Shown here one piece after another: positions 8,884 through 17,220 of a stretch of 64,000 nucleotides of DNA. The stretch is taken from the NCBI RefSeq assembly GCF_000577275.2, contig NZ_HG916852.1, forward strand, positions 995,001-1,059,000. The letters run 5' to 3'. A model generated the notes under the pieces. The model did not search any database. It saw only the letters and a program-made list of their open reading frames with translations, and had not been told where the DNA came from. Each line of letters begins with the position of its first letter. The stretch's first letter is position 1. This stretch comes from Rhizobium favelukesii. GTDB taxonomy: Bacteria > Pseudomonadota > Alphaproteobacteria > Rhizobiales > Rhizobiaceae. A program made the translations under genes and the position numbers.

Positions 8884-8909
8884 AATTGACGTTTACGTAA
8901 AAATCAATT
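8884..8909. promoter_or_regulatory. 26-bp palindromic operator upstream of acyl-CoA dehydrogenase, LiuR/MerR-like
   Basis: The arms AATTGA (8884-8889) and TCAATT (8904-8909) enclose a TTTACGTAAA core. The whole 26 bp is symmetric except for two base pairs (22 of 26 positions). The sequence TTGACGTTTACGTAAA resembles the published LiuR-type MerR operator that controls branched-chain amino acid and fatty acid degradation genes; that likeness is from memory. It lies 67 bp before the acyl-CoA dehydrogenase start, suitable for promoter control. No regulator gene is adjacent. Confidence 0.65.
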
Positions 8910-8975
8910 AGCTCTGCCCGTGGAGGTGCCGAAGGGCGTTGTCGCTCGACGGCTTGTGATGCGAGGAGATCACGA

Positions 8976-10754
8976 ATGTACAAGGCGCCCGTCGAGGAGA
9001 TCGCGTTCACGCTGAAGCATGTCGCCGGTTTGGGCAGCGCAATGGAGGCCGGCTTGCTTGGCGATCTCGGCGAGGATCTCGTCGATGCCATCCTTCATGA
9101 AGCCGGACGATTCGCCACGGACGAAGTGGCGCCGCTCGCCGAGATCGGCGACCGTCAGGGTTCGCGCCTCGTGGATGGCAACGTGGTGACGCCCGACGGT
9201 TGGCGGGATCTCTATAAGAACTGGATCGCTGGCGGCTGGAATGGCCTAACCGCACCTGAGGAGTTCGGCGGGCAGGGGCTGCCCCATATGTTGAATGTCG
9301 CCGCGCTCGAGATGTGGAACTCTGGTTCGATGGCATTCGCGCTCTGCCCGACGCTCACCATGGGGGCGATCGAGGCCATCAACATCCATGCCTCCGACGA
9401 ACTCAAGAGTACCTACCTCGCAAAACTTGTCTCCGGCGAATGGACCGGCACGATGAACCTGACGGAGCCGCACGCCGGCTCCGACCTCGGTGTGCTCAAG
9501 ACGCGCGCCGAACGCCACGATGACGGCACCTACCGCATCTTCGGCCAGAAGATCTTCATCACCTGGGGCGAACACGACGCCGCCGACAACATCGTTCACT
9601 TGGTGCTTGCCCGCCTGCCAGATGCACCGGCCGGAACGCGCGGGATCTCGCTGTTCCTGGTGCCGAAATTCCTCGTCTATCCGGACGGATCGCTCGGTGC
9701 CCGCAACGATCTGTTTGCGCATTCGCTGGAGCACAAGTTCGGCATCCACGCCTCGCCCACATGCACCATGATCTATGGTGACGGCAAGTTTGGCGAGGAG
9801 CAGGGTGCGATCGGCTGGCTGGTCGGCGAGGAGAACAAGGGCCTCGCCTGCATGTTCACGATGATGAACAACGCCCGCCTTGCCGTCGGCATGCAGGGCG
9901 TTGCGATCGCCGAGGCGGCGACGCAGAAGGCAACGGCCTATGCGAAGGAGCGCACCCAGGGCAAGGCGCCGCGCTGGACGGGCGGCGGGATGAGCCCGAT
10001 CATCGAGCATCCCGATGTTACCCGCATGCTCCTGACCATGAAGGCGCTGACACAGGGCGCACGCGCGATTTCCTACGCCTGCGCGCATGCCATCGACATG
10101 TCGCATCGCGCAGCAGACCGCCTAAAGCATTGGCAGGAACGCGCTTCGCTGCTGACACCGATCGCCAAGTCCTTTTCCACCGATGTCGGCGTCGACGTTG
10201 CCTCGCTCGGCATTCAGGTCCACGGCGGCATGGGCTTCATCGAGGAAACGGGCGCTGCGCGTTACCTGCGCGATGCGCGCATCGCACCGATTTACGAGGG
10301 CACGAACGGCATCCAGGCAATCGATCTCGTCACCCGCAAATTGACGCTAGCGAATGGCGAGCAGGTGCACGGGTTCATCGCTGAGCTGAAGCAGATCGCC
10401 GATCAGGTCCGCCATTCCAACCTCGATGGCTTTGGCGCGACGGCAAACCGGCTCGACGCGGCCATTACCGACCTCGGCGAAGCGACAGACTGGCTGCTGG
10501 CGCAGGTCCGCGACGGCAAGACCACCGAGGCGCTGGCCGGCGCGACACCCTATCAGCGCCTTTTCGGCCTTGTCCTGACAGGTTGCTACCTCGCCAAGGG
10601 CGGGCTCGCGCAGGCGCCGGACGGTGGCGTTGGGGGCCGCATCGCGCTCTGCCGCTTTGCTGCGGAGAATCTTCTTTCAGAAGTTACGGCGCTGAAGGAC
10701 TGCGTCATCACAGGTGCTGCAAGCCTTGCGGCCGCCAAAATCGTTCTCGCCTGA
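8976..10754 (+). CDS. Acyl-CoA dehydrogenase (DmdC/FadE-like, long form)
   Basis: A 592-residue flavoprotein that would introduce the alpha-beta double bond into an acyl-CoA, passing electrons to ETF. The N-terminus MYKAPVEEIAFTLKHV is the short extension typical of the ~590-residue class that includes 3-methylmercaptopropionyl-CoA dehydrogenase (DmdC). FAD/substrate motifs are MNLTEPHAGSDLG and FITWGEHD. The catalytic glutamate is in IYEGTNGIQAIDL, and a C-terminal extra helical domain follows. Substrate cannot be assigned; medium or long chain acyl-CoA is likely. It begins after a GAGGAG ribosome site and ends 9 bp before the enoyl-CoA hydratase, so the two form an operon. The upstream palindrome suggests a regulated catabolic role. 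Confidence 0.9.
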   Translation: MYKAPVEEIAFTLKHVAGLGSAMEAGLLGDLGEDLVDAILHEAGRFATDEVAPLAEIGDRQGSRLVDGNVVTPDGWRDLYKNWIAGGWNGLTAPEEFGGQGLPHMLNVAALEMWNSGSMAFALCPTLTMGAIEAINIHASDELKSTYLAKLVSGEWTGTMNLTEPHAGSDLGVLKTRAERHDDGTYRIFGQKIFITWGEHDAADNIVHLVLARLPDAPAGTRGISLFLVPKFLVYPDGSLGARNDLFAHSLEHKFGIHASPTCTMIYGDGKFGEEQGAIGWLVGEENKGLACMFTMMNNARLAVGMQGVAIAEAATQKATAYAKERTQGKAPRWTGGGMSPIIEHPDVTRMLLTMKALTQGARAISYACAHAIDMSHRAADRLKHWQERASLLTPIAKSFSTDVGVDVASLGIQVHGGMGFIEETGAARYLRDARIAPIYEGTNGIQAIDLVTRKLTLANGEQVHGFIAELKQIADQVRHSNLDGFGATANRLDAAITDLGEATDWLLAQVRDGKTTEALAGATPYQRLFGLVLTGCYLAKGGLAQAPDGGVGGRIALCRFAAENLLSEVTALKDCVITGAASLAAAKIVLA

Positions 10755-10763
10755 GGAACCATC

Positions 10764-11516
10764 ATGACAGAGCACGTCATCGTCGACCAGGATGCAACCC
10801 ATCCCGGCATCCAGATCATCCGTTTCAACAGGCCGGAAAAGAAGAATGCGATCACCCGTGCGATGTATCGGACGATGACGGACGCGCTGATCGCCGCCGA
10901 TGGCGACACGGCGATCCGGGCGACAGCCTTTCTCGGCACCGAAGGCTGCTTTTCCGCGGGCAACGACCTGGGTGACTTCCTGGCCGCGGCCATGGGGGGC
11001 GCCATGCCGCGGGAGATCGTCGAGTTCCTCTATGCCATGGTCCGCTCTGAAAAACCGATCGTCTCCGGCGTGGACGGGTTGGCGATCGGCATTGGAACCA
11101 CCATGCATATGCATTGCGACCTGACCATCGCTTCAACGCGCAGCCAATTTCGGACACCGTTCGTCGATCTGGCGCTCGTTCCGGAGGCGGCGTCCAGCCT
11201 GCTTGCGCCGCGCATCATGGGACACCAGCGCGCCTTCGCGCTGCTGGCAGCCGGCGAGGGGTTCTCGGGCGAGGAAGCACGGGAAGCGGGACTTGTCTGG
11301 AAGGTCTGCGCGCCCGATGAGGTCGACTCCACGACACTCGCCACCGCCGCCAAGCTCGCGGCCAAGCCGCCGGAAGCGCTGAAGATCGCGCGCAACCTGA
11401 TCCGCGGCGACCGCGATGAGGTTATTGCCCGCATCGATGATGAGGCGCGCCATTTCTTCGATCGCCTGCATAGCGCCGAAGCGAGGGCCGCCTTCGAAGC
11501 CTTCATGCGCCGCTGA
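10764..11516 (+). CDS. Enoyl-CoA hydratase/isomerase (crotonase family)
   Basis: A 250-residue crotonase-fold protein. The oxyanion-hole segments are visible: FSAGNDLGDF (CoA-binding/first oxyanion loop) and GLAIGIGTTMHMHCDLTIA (second). The usual hydratase glutamate pair is not clearly present: the region after LVPEAASS has one Glu. An isomerase or other crotonase reaction is therefore as likely as hydration. It is cotranscribed with the acyl-CoA dehydrogenase 9 bp upstream, which fits sequential beta-oxidation-type steps. Confidence 0.85.
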   Translation: MTEHVIVDQDATHPGIQIIRFNRPEKKNAITRAMYRTMTDALIAADGDTAIRATAFLGTEGCFSAGNDLGDFLAAAMGGAMPREIVEFLYAMVRSEKPIVSGVDGLAIGIGTTMHMHCDLTIASTRSQFRTPFVDLALVPEAASSLLAPRIMGHQRAFALLAAGEGFSGEEAREAGLVWKVCAPDEVDSTTLATAAKLAAKPPEALKIARNLIRGDRDEVIARIDDEARHFFDRLHSAEARAAFEAFMRR

Positions 11517-11560
11517 CGTGGAATATTTGAACTTCGTCAAATTTTGAGCCTGTTTTAAAC

Positions 11561-11580
11561 GCCCCTCTAATATTAGGGGC
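11561..11580. terminator. Hairpin after the enoyl-CoA hydratase gene
   Basis: GCCCCT and AGGGGC pair perfectly around an 8-base AT-rich loop, 44 bp after the stop. No T-run follows, so it is a weak or factor-assisted terminator, or an mRNA 3' end stabiliser. Confidence 0.4.
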
Positions 11581-11710
11581 ATGACGGCGCGCGATGTCGC
11601 GGTCGTCCTGGCGCATGAGGCGCTTTGTCCCGCTTTGCCCATAGCCCGCCGCATCGAGTGGCCCGTGTTCGTCAAGCACTGCGCGGACTGCTCCCGAAAG
11701 GAAATAATCC

Positions 11711-12421
11711 TTGAAAAAGAAGACGAATTTGATGACGCGCATCCTCGTTGCCGCGTCCGCCGTTGTTCTCGGGGCTTTCGCCGCCTTTTCCTATTACATC
11801 AATTCCGTCGAGCGAAGCACCGCGACGGCCGCGATCGAAGCCAACATCAGCTCTTCCGGCGAGCAGGCCGCCAATAGTCTTGCCAACTGGATGAACGGCC
11901 GTGTGACGCTGACGGCAATGGTTGCAAACGCCATCGGCCGCACTGCTGACCAGCCGGGCGTCAAGGGAGTGCTGCAGAACGATGTCCTTCGCAGCCAGTT
12001 CGTCAGCACCTATCTCGGCGATGAGAAGGGCGTCTTCACGTCCTGGCCGGATCTTCCGCTGCCAGCTGACTACGATCCGCGCAAGCGTCCATGGTATCAG
12101 GATGCCGTCAAGGCCAATGCCCCTGTCTTGACCGAACCCTACAACGACGCGTCGAGCGGTGACCTCATTATCAGCGCGGCCATTCCGGTCAAACGCGACG
12201 GCAAGTTGGCCGGCGTCGTCGGCAGCGACTTCTCGCTGGAGACCATGGTGGACATGATCAAGGAGATCGACCTCACGGTCTGCGTGGTTTGCCGAGGGGT
12301 GGTTAATTCCATTGTTGGCAGCGCGGTCAACACGATGGATCAGGGGACGCAGCAGAATGCGGCCATGGTCGAGGAACAGACGGCACCAAGCCACGGGCTG
12401 GCGGCTGCCGACGATGATTAA
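11711..12421 (+). pseudogene. Deletion remnant of a dCache chemoreceptor gene (mcpU-like)
   Basis: A 236-codon frame with a TTG start (AAGGA site upstream). It begins as a normal receptor: TM1 at about residues 8-28, then the first part of a dCache sensor (residues 30-195), including RPWYQDA and FSLETMVDMIKEIDL. It then breaks: about 15 unrelated residues lead straight into [22 protein letters not shown], which is the last turn of a chemoreceptor signalling domain. It ends early after GLAAADDD. TM2, the HAMP domain and almost all of the signalling hairpin are missing, roughly 1.3 kb by comparison with intact receptors. It cannot signal to CheA. Position beside enoyl-CoA hydratase matches my memory of S. 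meliloti mcpU (SMc00975). Confidence 0.85.
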
Positions 12422-12438
12422 AAGTACTACTTTTAATC
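12416..12438. repeat. Near-perfect palindrome at the end of the mcp remnant
   Basis: GATTAAAAGT (12416-12425) and ACTTTTAATC (12429-12438) are perfect 10-bp arms with a 3-base centre. The left arm includes the TAA stop of the remnant. It is very AT-rich compared with its surroundings. It might be an operator for the downstream receptor gene, a weak hairpin, or a scar of the deletion event. Confidence 0.45.
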
Positions 12439-12596
12439 AAATCTTACGGATCTTCGTCTCTAGTGAGATCCAATGCATGACGCAGGACGGCTATCGTCCG
12501 TACCGTTCTCCCCGACACCATCAAGGCGAGTGACTGCGCGGGCGATCGATCCTGATCGGTTGCGCCTTGTCACTTTAGCCGTATGAGACCGCCCCC

Positions 12597-14420
12597 ATGT
12601 CCAAACTGAAGATAAAAACGCTCCTTCCACTTCTCTTTCTGTCTCTTGTTTTCATTGCCTTGGTACAGGGTGCGGTCGCGGCCTTCTCGTTGACCAATCT
12701 GGAGGCGAACACCCGGCAGATCGGCGCGCAGAACATCCCGAACACGGAGCGGCTTTACGCGATCGTCACGACGCTGAACGATGTTCGCCGCAGCTACGCT
12801 GACTATCTCCTTGCAACGGGCAAGACGGACTTCCGTAACGCCGAGACGACGCTGAAGACCCGCCGTGAGCGCCTCGCCACGGCCATCGACGCCTTCGAAA
12901 AGCAGCCGAAGAGCGACTATATGAGCCAGAACTTCGGCCGGCTGCAGAAGGCGCTCGCCAACGATGCTACGCTCGCCGACAAGATCATCGCGCTGGCGCT
13001 CGACAGCAAGCGCAGCCAGGCAAACAGCCTCTTTCGCGGCGAACTTTCGATGTCCGCGAACAACATTCAGACCCTCGTCGACGGAATGCTCGCAAAGGAC
13101 CGGCAGTCGACCGATGCGGCGCTCGCTGCCGCAGCCGGCAATTATAACGCAGGCGTCCTGTCGATCGTCGGTGGCCTCGTCGTCGCGCTCGCCGTCGCCG
13201 TCGCTGCTGCCTTCCTCGCGTGGAAGCGCATTTCGCGGCCGATCTCGACGATCGCAGGCCGCATGGCGCGTCTGGCAGACGGCGATCTCGACACCGCCGT
13301 CCCTTACGCCGGGCGCAAGGATGAGATTGGCGACATGGCGGCTGCCGTTGGCGTCTTCCGCGACAACTCCTTCGCACGCCTCGACCTCGAACGCAGTGCA
13401 GACCATACCCGAGAGCAAGCTCAGCAGGAGCGTTCTCGCAACGAAGCCTCGAAGGCCCGCGAAGCGTCAGAAATCCAGCATGCCGTGGGTGCGCTTGCCG
13501 AAGCGCTGGGCGCGCTCTCGGAAGGCGATCTCACTCGGACGATCGAGACATCATTTGCCGATCACCTTGATCGGCTGCGCAGCGATTTCAATGCCTCCGT
13601 CGCCAAGTTGCGGGCCGTCCTTCAGGAGGTCGGCGACAATGCTCATGCGATTGACGCGGGCGCCGGAGAAATCCGCACGGCCGCGGACGGTCTTGCCCGG
13701 CGCACAGAGCAGCAGGCTGCCTCAATCGAGGAAACGGCAGCCGCACTCGAGGAGATTACGACGACGGTCAAGGACACGGCGCGGCGCGCTGAGGAGGCCG
13801 GCACGCTTGTCACTCGTACGCGCTCGGGCGCCGAAGAGTCGGGCAACATCGTCCGCAAGGCGGTTTCGGCGATGACCGAGATCGAACAGTCTTCCGAAAA
13901 AATTGCCAATATCATCAGTGTCATCGACGACATCGCCTTCCAGACGAACCTTCTGGCACTGAACGCCGGCGTAGAGGCTGCGCGTGCCGGTGAAGCTGGC
14001 AAGGGCTTTGCCGTGGTGGCTCAGGAAGTGCGCGAACTGGCGCAGCGTTCGGCTCAGGCCGCGAAGGAAATCGAAAGCCTGATCACCGCATCGAACGCAC
14101 AGGTTCGCTCCGGCGTGACGCTGGTCGGCAATACCGGCAAGGCGCTCGAGGCGATCGTCGGCCAGGTTCAGGAAATCAGCCGTCACGTCGATGCCATCGT
14201 CACGGCAACTCGCGAGCAATCGACCGGCCTTGCCGAGATCAACACAGCGGTTAACACGATGGACCAGGGGACGCAGCAGAATGCCGCCATGGTCGAGGAG
14301 CAGACGGCAGCGAGCCATGGGCTGGCCCAAGAAGCTGCCAAGCTGATGCAGTTGCTTAGCCAGTTCAACCTGCAGACCGCATCGCAGGCTGCAGCATCAT
14401 ACGGCCGTCGCGCCGCCTGA
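12597..14420 (+). CDS. Methyl-accepting chemotaxis protein with 4-helix-bundle-type sensor
   Basis: A 607-residue transmembrane chemoreceptor. TM1 is at residues 7-29, a helical periplasmic ligand domain at about 30-186, and TM2 at 187-208. Two HAMP-type regions follow (about 209-260 and 310-345). The signalling domain contains the hairpin tip [20 protein letters not shown] that binds CheA/CheW. Methylation helices with Glu/Gln pairs ([16 protein letters not shown]) are clear. Ligand is unknown. No C-terminal CheR-tether pentapeptide is present (it ends SYGRRAA). The 3' signalling sequence is nearly identical to the tail left in the upstream remnant. Confidence 0.92.
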   Translation: MSKLKIKTLLPLLFLSLVFIALVQGAVAAFSLTNLEANTRQIGAQNIPNTERLYAIVTTLNDVRRSYADYLLATGKTDFRNAETTLKTRRERLATAIDAFEKQPKSDYMSQNFGRLQKALANDATLADKIIALALDSKRSQANSLFRGELSMSANNIQTLVDGMLAKDRQSTDAALAAAAGNYNAGVLSIVGGLVVALAVAVAAAFLAWKRISRPISTIAGRMARLADGDLDTAVPYAGRKDEIGDMAAAVGVFRDNSFARLDLERSADHTREQAQQERSRNEASKAREASEIQHAVGALAEALGALSEGDLTRTIETSFADHLDRLRSDFNASVAKLRAVLQEVGDNAHAIDAGAGEIRTAADGLARRTEQQAASIEETAAALEEITTTVKDTARRAEEAGTLVTRTRSGAEESGNIVRKAVSAMTEIEQSSEKIANIISVIDDIAFQTNLLALNAGVEAARAGEAGKGFAVVAQEVRELAQRSAQAAKEIESLITASNAQVRSGVTLVGNTGKALEAIVGQVQEISRHVDAIVTATREQSTGLAEINTAVNTMDQGTQQNAAMVEEQTAASHGLAQEAAKLMQLLSQFNLQTASQAAASYGRRAA

Positions 14421-14444
14421 TTTGCGACCGATGCATCAAGTCAG

Positions 14445-14474
14445 AACGCCCGCGCTCGTCGCGGGCGTTTTTGG
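14445..14474 (+). terminator. Rho-independent terminator after the 607-residue receptor
   Basis: AACGCCCGCG pairs perfectly with CGCGGGCGTT around a 5-base loop, followed by a T-run. It lies 24 bp past the stop and near the end of the convergent RNA methyltransferase gene. Confidence 0.88.
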
Positions 14475-14489
14475 TTTGGAAGATCGCCT

Positions 14490-15740
14490 CTACTTTTCCA
14501 GCGTCGCGACGACTTCGACGTGCGGCGTCCACAGGAACTGATCGATCGGCGTCACACCGGTAATGCGATAGCCTCCCCCGACGAGAAGAGCGAGATCGCG
14601 AGCGAGCGTCAGCGGATTGCAGCTGACGGCCACGACTTTCTTGACGTTCGAACGCGCCAATTCCTTGCATTGAAACTCGGCCCCGGCACGCGGCGGATCG
14701 AAGACCACGGCGTCGTAGACCTTCAGCTCGGACGTCATCAGCGGCCGGCGGAAAAGGTCCCGTTTTTCGACGCTAACCGGTTTCAGGCCCTGCGTGTTGC
14801 GGGCGGCATGATCGAGCGCTACGAGAGGTTTATCCTCGCTCTCGACCGCGTGCACGCGACCGACCCGGGCAAGGCGGAGCGAAAATGTGCCTGCACCGGC
14901 AAAGAGATCAGCGATGCGCTTCGCCTTGCCGACATGTGCCAGAAGGACTTCCGCCATTGCGTCTTCCGCCGGCTTGGTCGCCTGCGTGAAACTGCCGGGC
15001 GGAGGAACGACATGGACGCCGCCGAAATCGACGAGCGGCTTGGATGGTTCGACGAGAATCTCGCCGTTGAGCGAGACGCGGGCGATGCCACGCAAGGAAA
15101 GCACCGTCTCGATTGCCTTGCGACGCTGCTGGTCTGAGAGGTTCTTGATGCCGTCGACCGCAAGATCGAGGCCCGACAACGTCTCCAATACGGCAATGCG
15201 GAACGCTTCCGCGCTATTGGCCAGCGCCGCACCAATCGCCGTGATCGCCGGCAGCCTGGCAATGATGCCCGCCGACGAGATGGGACATTCCTCGATGGCG
15301 ACGATGTGGTGGCTTTCGGCCTGATTGAAGCCGATCAGCATGTCCTTCTCGGTCCGCCGCGCGGCGAAGACCACGCGCCGGCGCTCGCCGGGATGAGCGG
15401 CGACGAGGTCGGCGACCTCGGGCGTCAGTCCCTTCGATTTCAGCGCATCGACAACCAGCTGACGCTTGAAGCTGCGGTAGGCCGCATCATTCATGTGCTG
15501 CAGGCTGCAGCCGCCGCAGGTGCCGTTCAATCCGTCGGGTCCGAAATGCCGGCAAGGTGGGTCTTGGCGATCGGCTGATGGGTCCGAGATGGACATCAGC
15601 GTGCCATGGGTCTTGATCCGCGCAATGGCGACGGTTTCACCCGGCAGGGTGAAGGGCACGTAGATCGGCCCACCGTCTGCATGCACGATCCCGTCGCCTT
15701 GGGCGCCGAGCTTTTCGATCATAACTGTTTGCGTGCTCAC
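14490..15740 (-). CDS. TrmA/RlmD-family RNA (uracil-5) methyltransferase
   Basis: A 416-residue class I SAM-dependent methyltransferase. The N-terminal TRAM-like domain (IEKLGAQGDGIVHADG) is followed by a Cys cluster (CRHFG...CGGCSLQH) that could hold a 4Fe-4S cluster as in RlmD/RlmC. The SAM motif is DLFAGAGTFSLRLA, the catalytic motif VFDPPRAGAE, and the nucleophile Cys is in VAVSCNP. It should form m5U in rRNA (23S) or tRNA. The GTG start at 15740 overlaps the TGA of tlyA in GTGA, indicating translational coupling; the upstream extension of the frame lies inside tlyA and is not used. Confidence 0.88.
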   Translation of the reverse strand: MSTQTVMIEKLGAQGDGIVHADGGPIYVPFTLPGETVAIARIKTHGTLMSISDPSADRQDPPCRHFGPDGLNGTCGGCSLQHMNDAAYRSFKRQLVVDALKSKGLTPEVADLVAAHPGERRRVVFAARRTEKDMLIGFNQAESHHIVAIEECPISSAGIIARLPAITAIGAALANSAEAFRIAVLETLSGLDLAVDGIKNLSDQQRRKAIETVLSLRGIARVSLNGEILVEPSKPLVDFGGVHVVPPPGSFTQATKPAEDAMAEVLLAHVGKAKRIADLFAGAGTFSLRLARVGRVHAVESEDKPLVALDHAARNTQGLKPVSVEKRDLFRRPLMTSELKVYDAVVFDPPRAGAEFQCKELARSNVKKVVAVSCNPLTLARDLALLVGGGYRITGVTPIDQFLWTPHVEVVATLEK

Positions 15741-16483
15741 GGTTTTGTTCCTGCGAGTAGAAATTCCTGGTTGCCGTCGCCGCCGGCAATCGGGGAGGGG
15801 ATCAGTCCGAGGCTCTCCCAGCCCATGTCCTCGACGAACCAATGCTCGAGTTCGGCTGCGACATCAGGCGCAGACGACGGATCCTTGAGAAGCCCGCCCT
15901 TGCCGATCGCATCGCGCCCGGCCTCGAACTGCGGCTTGACGAGGAGAGCGGCGACGGCTCCCGCTTCCGCAAGATCAAGGGCAGGGGCCAGCGCCAGTTT
16001 CAGCGAGATAAACGAGACGTCCGACACAATGAAGGTGATCGGGTGCCCGATATCCTCGGCCGTCAGGTTGCGCGCGTTCAGACCCTCGATGTTGGTCACA
16101 CGGGGATCGTTCGATATGCGCGGATGCATCTGGCCATGCCCGACGTCGATCGCGGTGACCTGCGCCGCACCGCGCGCCAGCAGGACTTCCGTGAAGCCGC
16201 CGGTCGAAGCGCCGACATCGAGACAGCGATGCCCCGACGGATCGAGCTTGAAATGATCCAGCGCGACGGCGAGCTTCAACGCTGCGCGCGAGACATATTC
16301 CTGCGCCGGATCGTCGATCTCGATTGCGGCATCTTCGCCAAACAGCGCGCCGGCCTTGGCCACGACCTTGCCACCGACTTTGACGGTGCCGCGCTGCACG
16401 GCATCGCGCGCGCGGGAGCGGCTGGCGAAGAGACCAAGGCTGACGAGAAGCTGGTCGAGGCGTTGCGTGTTCTGATCTGACAT
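15737..16483 (-). CDS. tlyA: TlyA-family 2'-O rRNA methyltransferase
   Basis: A 248-residue protein with an N-terminal S4 RNA-binding domain (RLDQLLVSLGLFASRSRARDAV) and an FtsJ/RrmJ-type methyltransferase domain. SAM-binding motif LDVGASTGGFTEVLL is at about residue 85, and the later VKPQFE motif supplies a catalytic Lys. TlyA proteins 2'-O-methylate 16S and/or 23S rRNA, which sensitises to capreomycin; the old name haemolysin is misleading. The ATG at 16483 (MSDQNTQ) is chosen because the much longer upstream frame runs across another gene and has no domain content. It is coupled to the following methyltransferase gene. Confidence 0.92.
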   Translation of the reverse strand: MSDQNTQRLDQLLVSLGLFASRSRARDAVQRGTVKVGGKVVAKAGALFGEDAAIEIDDPAQEYVSRAALKLAVALDHFKLDPSGHRCLDVGASTGGFTEVLLARGAAQVTAIDVGHGQMHPRISNDPRVTNIEGLNARNLTAEDIGHPITFIVSDVSFISLKLALAPALDLAEAGAVAALLVKPQFEAGRDAIGKGGLLKDPSSAPDVAAELEHWFVEDMGWESLGLIPSPIAGGDGNQEFLLAGTKP

Positions 16484-16545
16484 GCGCTGTCCATGACGGG
16501 CAACGCCATCGGTTGCAAGCCTTTTGTTGCAAGTGGGCGCGAGGC

Positions 16546-16926
16546 CTAGTTCCAAGAATTCGTCCCGAGATCTCTCTTGCCGACTATTACTTCGACTGAC
16601 TTCGGTCCGGTTTTGACCCACGTCTCGCAGATTTCCCTGCCGGCGTCGCGGCCACCCTTCCAGGTTCGACAGAATTTGTCCTTCTTGACTGCCCAGACGC
16701 CTTCGATCGGAATCACTTGGCCGCTGTCGAGCTTTACCTGTCCCATTGCTGTCCCGTTGGCGTCGAGCGTAAGGCTGCCCGCGTATCCTTTGCCGGGACC
16801 GCCCAACATCAGCTCCTTGCCTTGACCAAGAAGCGCAGTCAATTCCTTGCCTGTCATCTTTTCTGCGGCTGCCGCGGGACTGCAAATCGCGAGCGTCGTT
16901 GCGAGTGCGCCAATGACAACACGCAT
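16546..16926 (-). CDS. Small secreted protein of unknown function
   Basis: A 126-residue protein from MRVVIGALA, with a good signal peptide (ATTLAICSPAAAA, cleavage before EKMT). The mature part has two Cys (KFCRTW, EICETW), several Trp, and a beta-rich look (GKGYAGSLTLDANGTAMG). It vaguely resembles small rhizobial periplasmic families such as DUF995, but I cannot assign it. The frame opens 23 residues earlier, without a signal-like N-terminus. It is 62 bp upstream of tlyA on the same strand, probably its own unit. Confidence 0.65.
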   Translation of the reverse strand: MRVVIGALATTLAICSPAAAAEKMTGKELTALLGQGKELMLGGPGKGYAGSLTLDANGTAMGQVKLDSGQVIPIEGVWAVKKDKFCRTWKGGRDAGREICETWVKTGPKSVEVIVGKRDLGTNSWN

Positions 16927-17220
16927 GGCATCCCTCCCTTTCTGATGATGTGCCAATGTACACCTCAGACAAGAAAAGTGAAGATAGAAATGCACGCTTA
17001 AGGTTGAGAATGCGGCGTCGTTGCGACGATGCTGCGTCGCACAAACTTAAACAAATTTAAAGTCTGCCGTCATAGGGTCAGGCAGATTGCAGCGGCTCGC
17101 CGAAGCTGCTTCCCGCCATGATGGCTTCCTCCCATTTGCTGATCATGTTCGCTATCCGAGGAGCGTGCATTGGCATGCCCGACTTCCCCATGGCCGCAGG
17201 CCGCCAGGAGAGATTGACTG

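Noticed and set aside
15737..17044. A 435-codon TlyA with a long N-terminal extension
   Set aside because: The extension overlaps another gene in a different frame and has no domain; the S4 domain begins right after the ATG at 16483.
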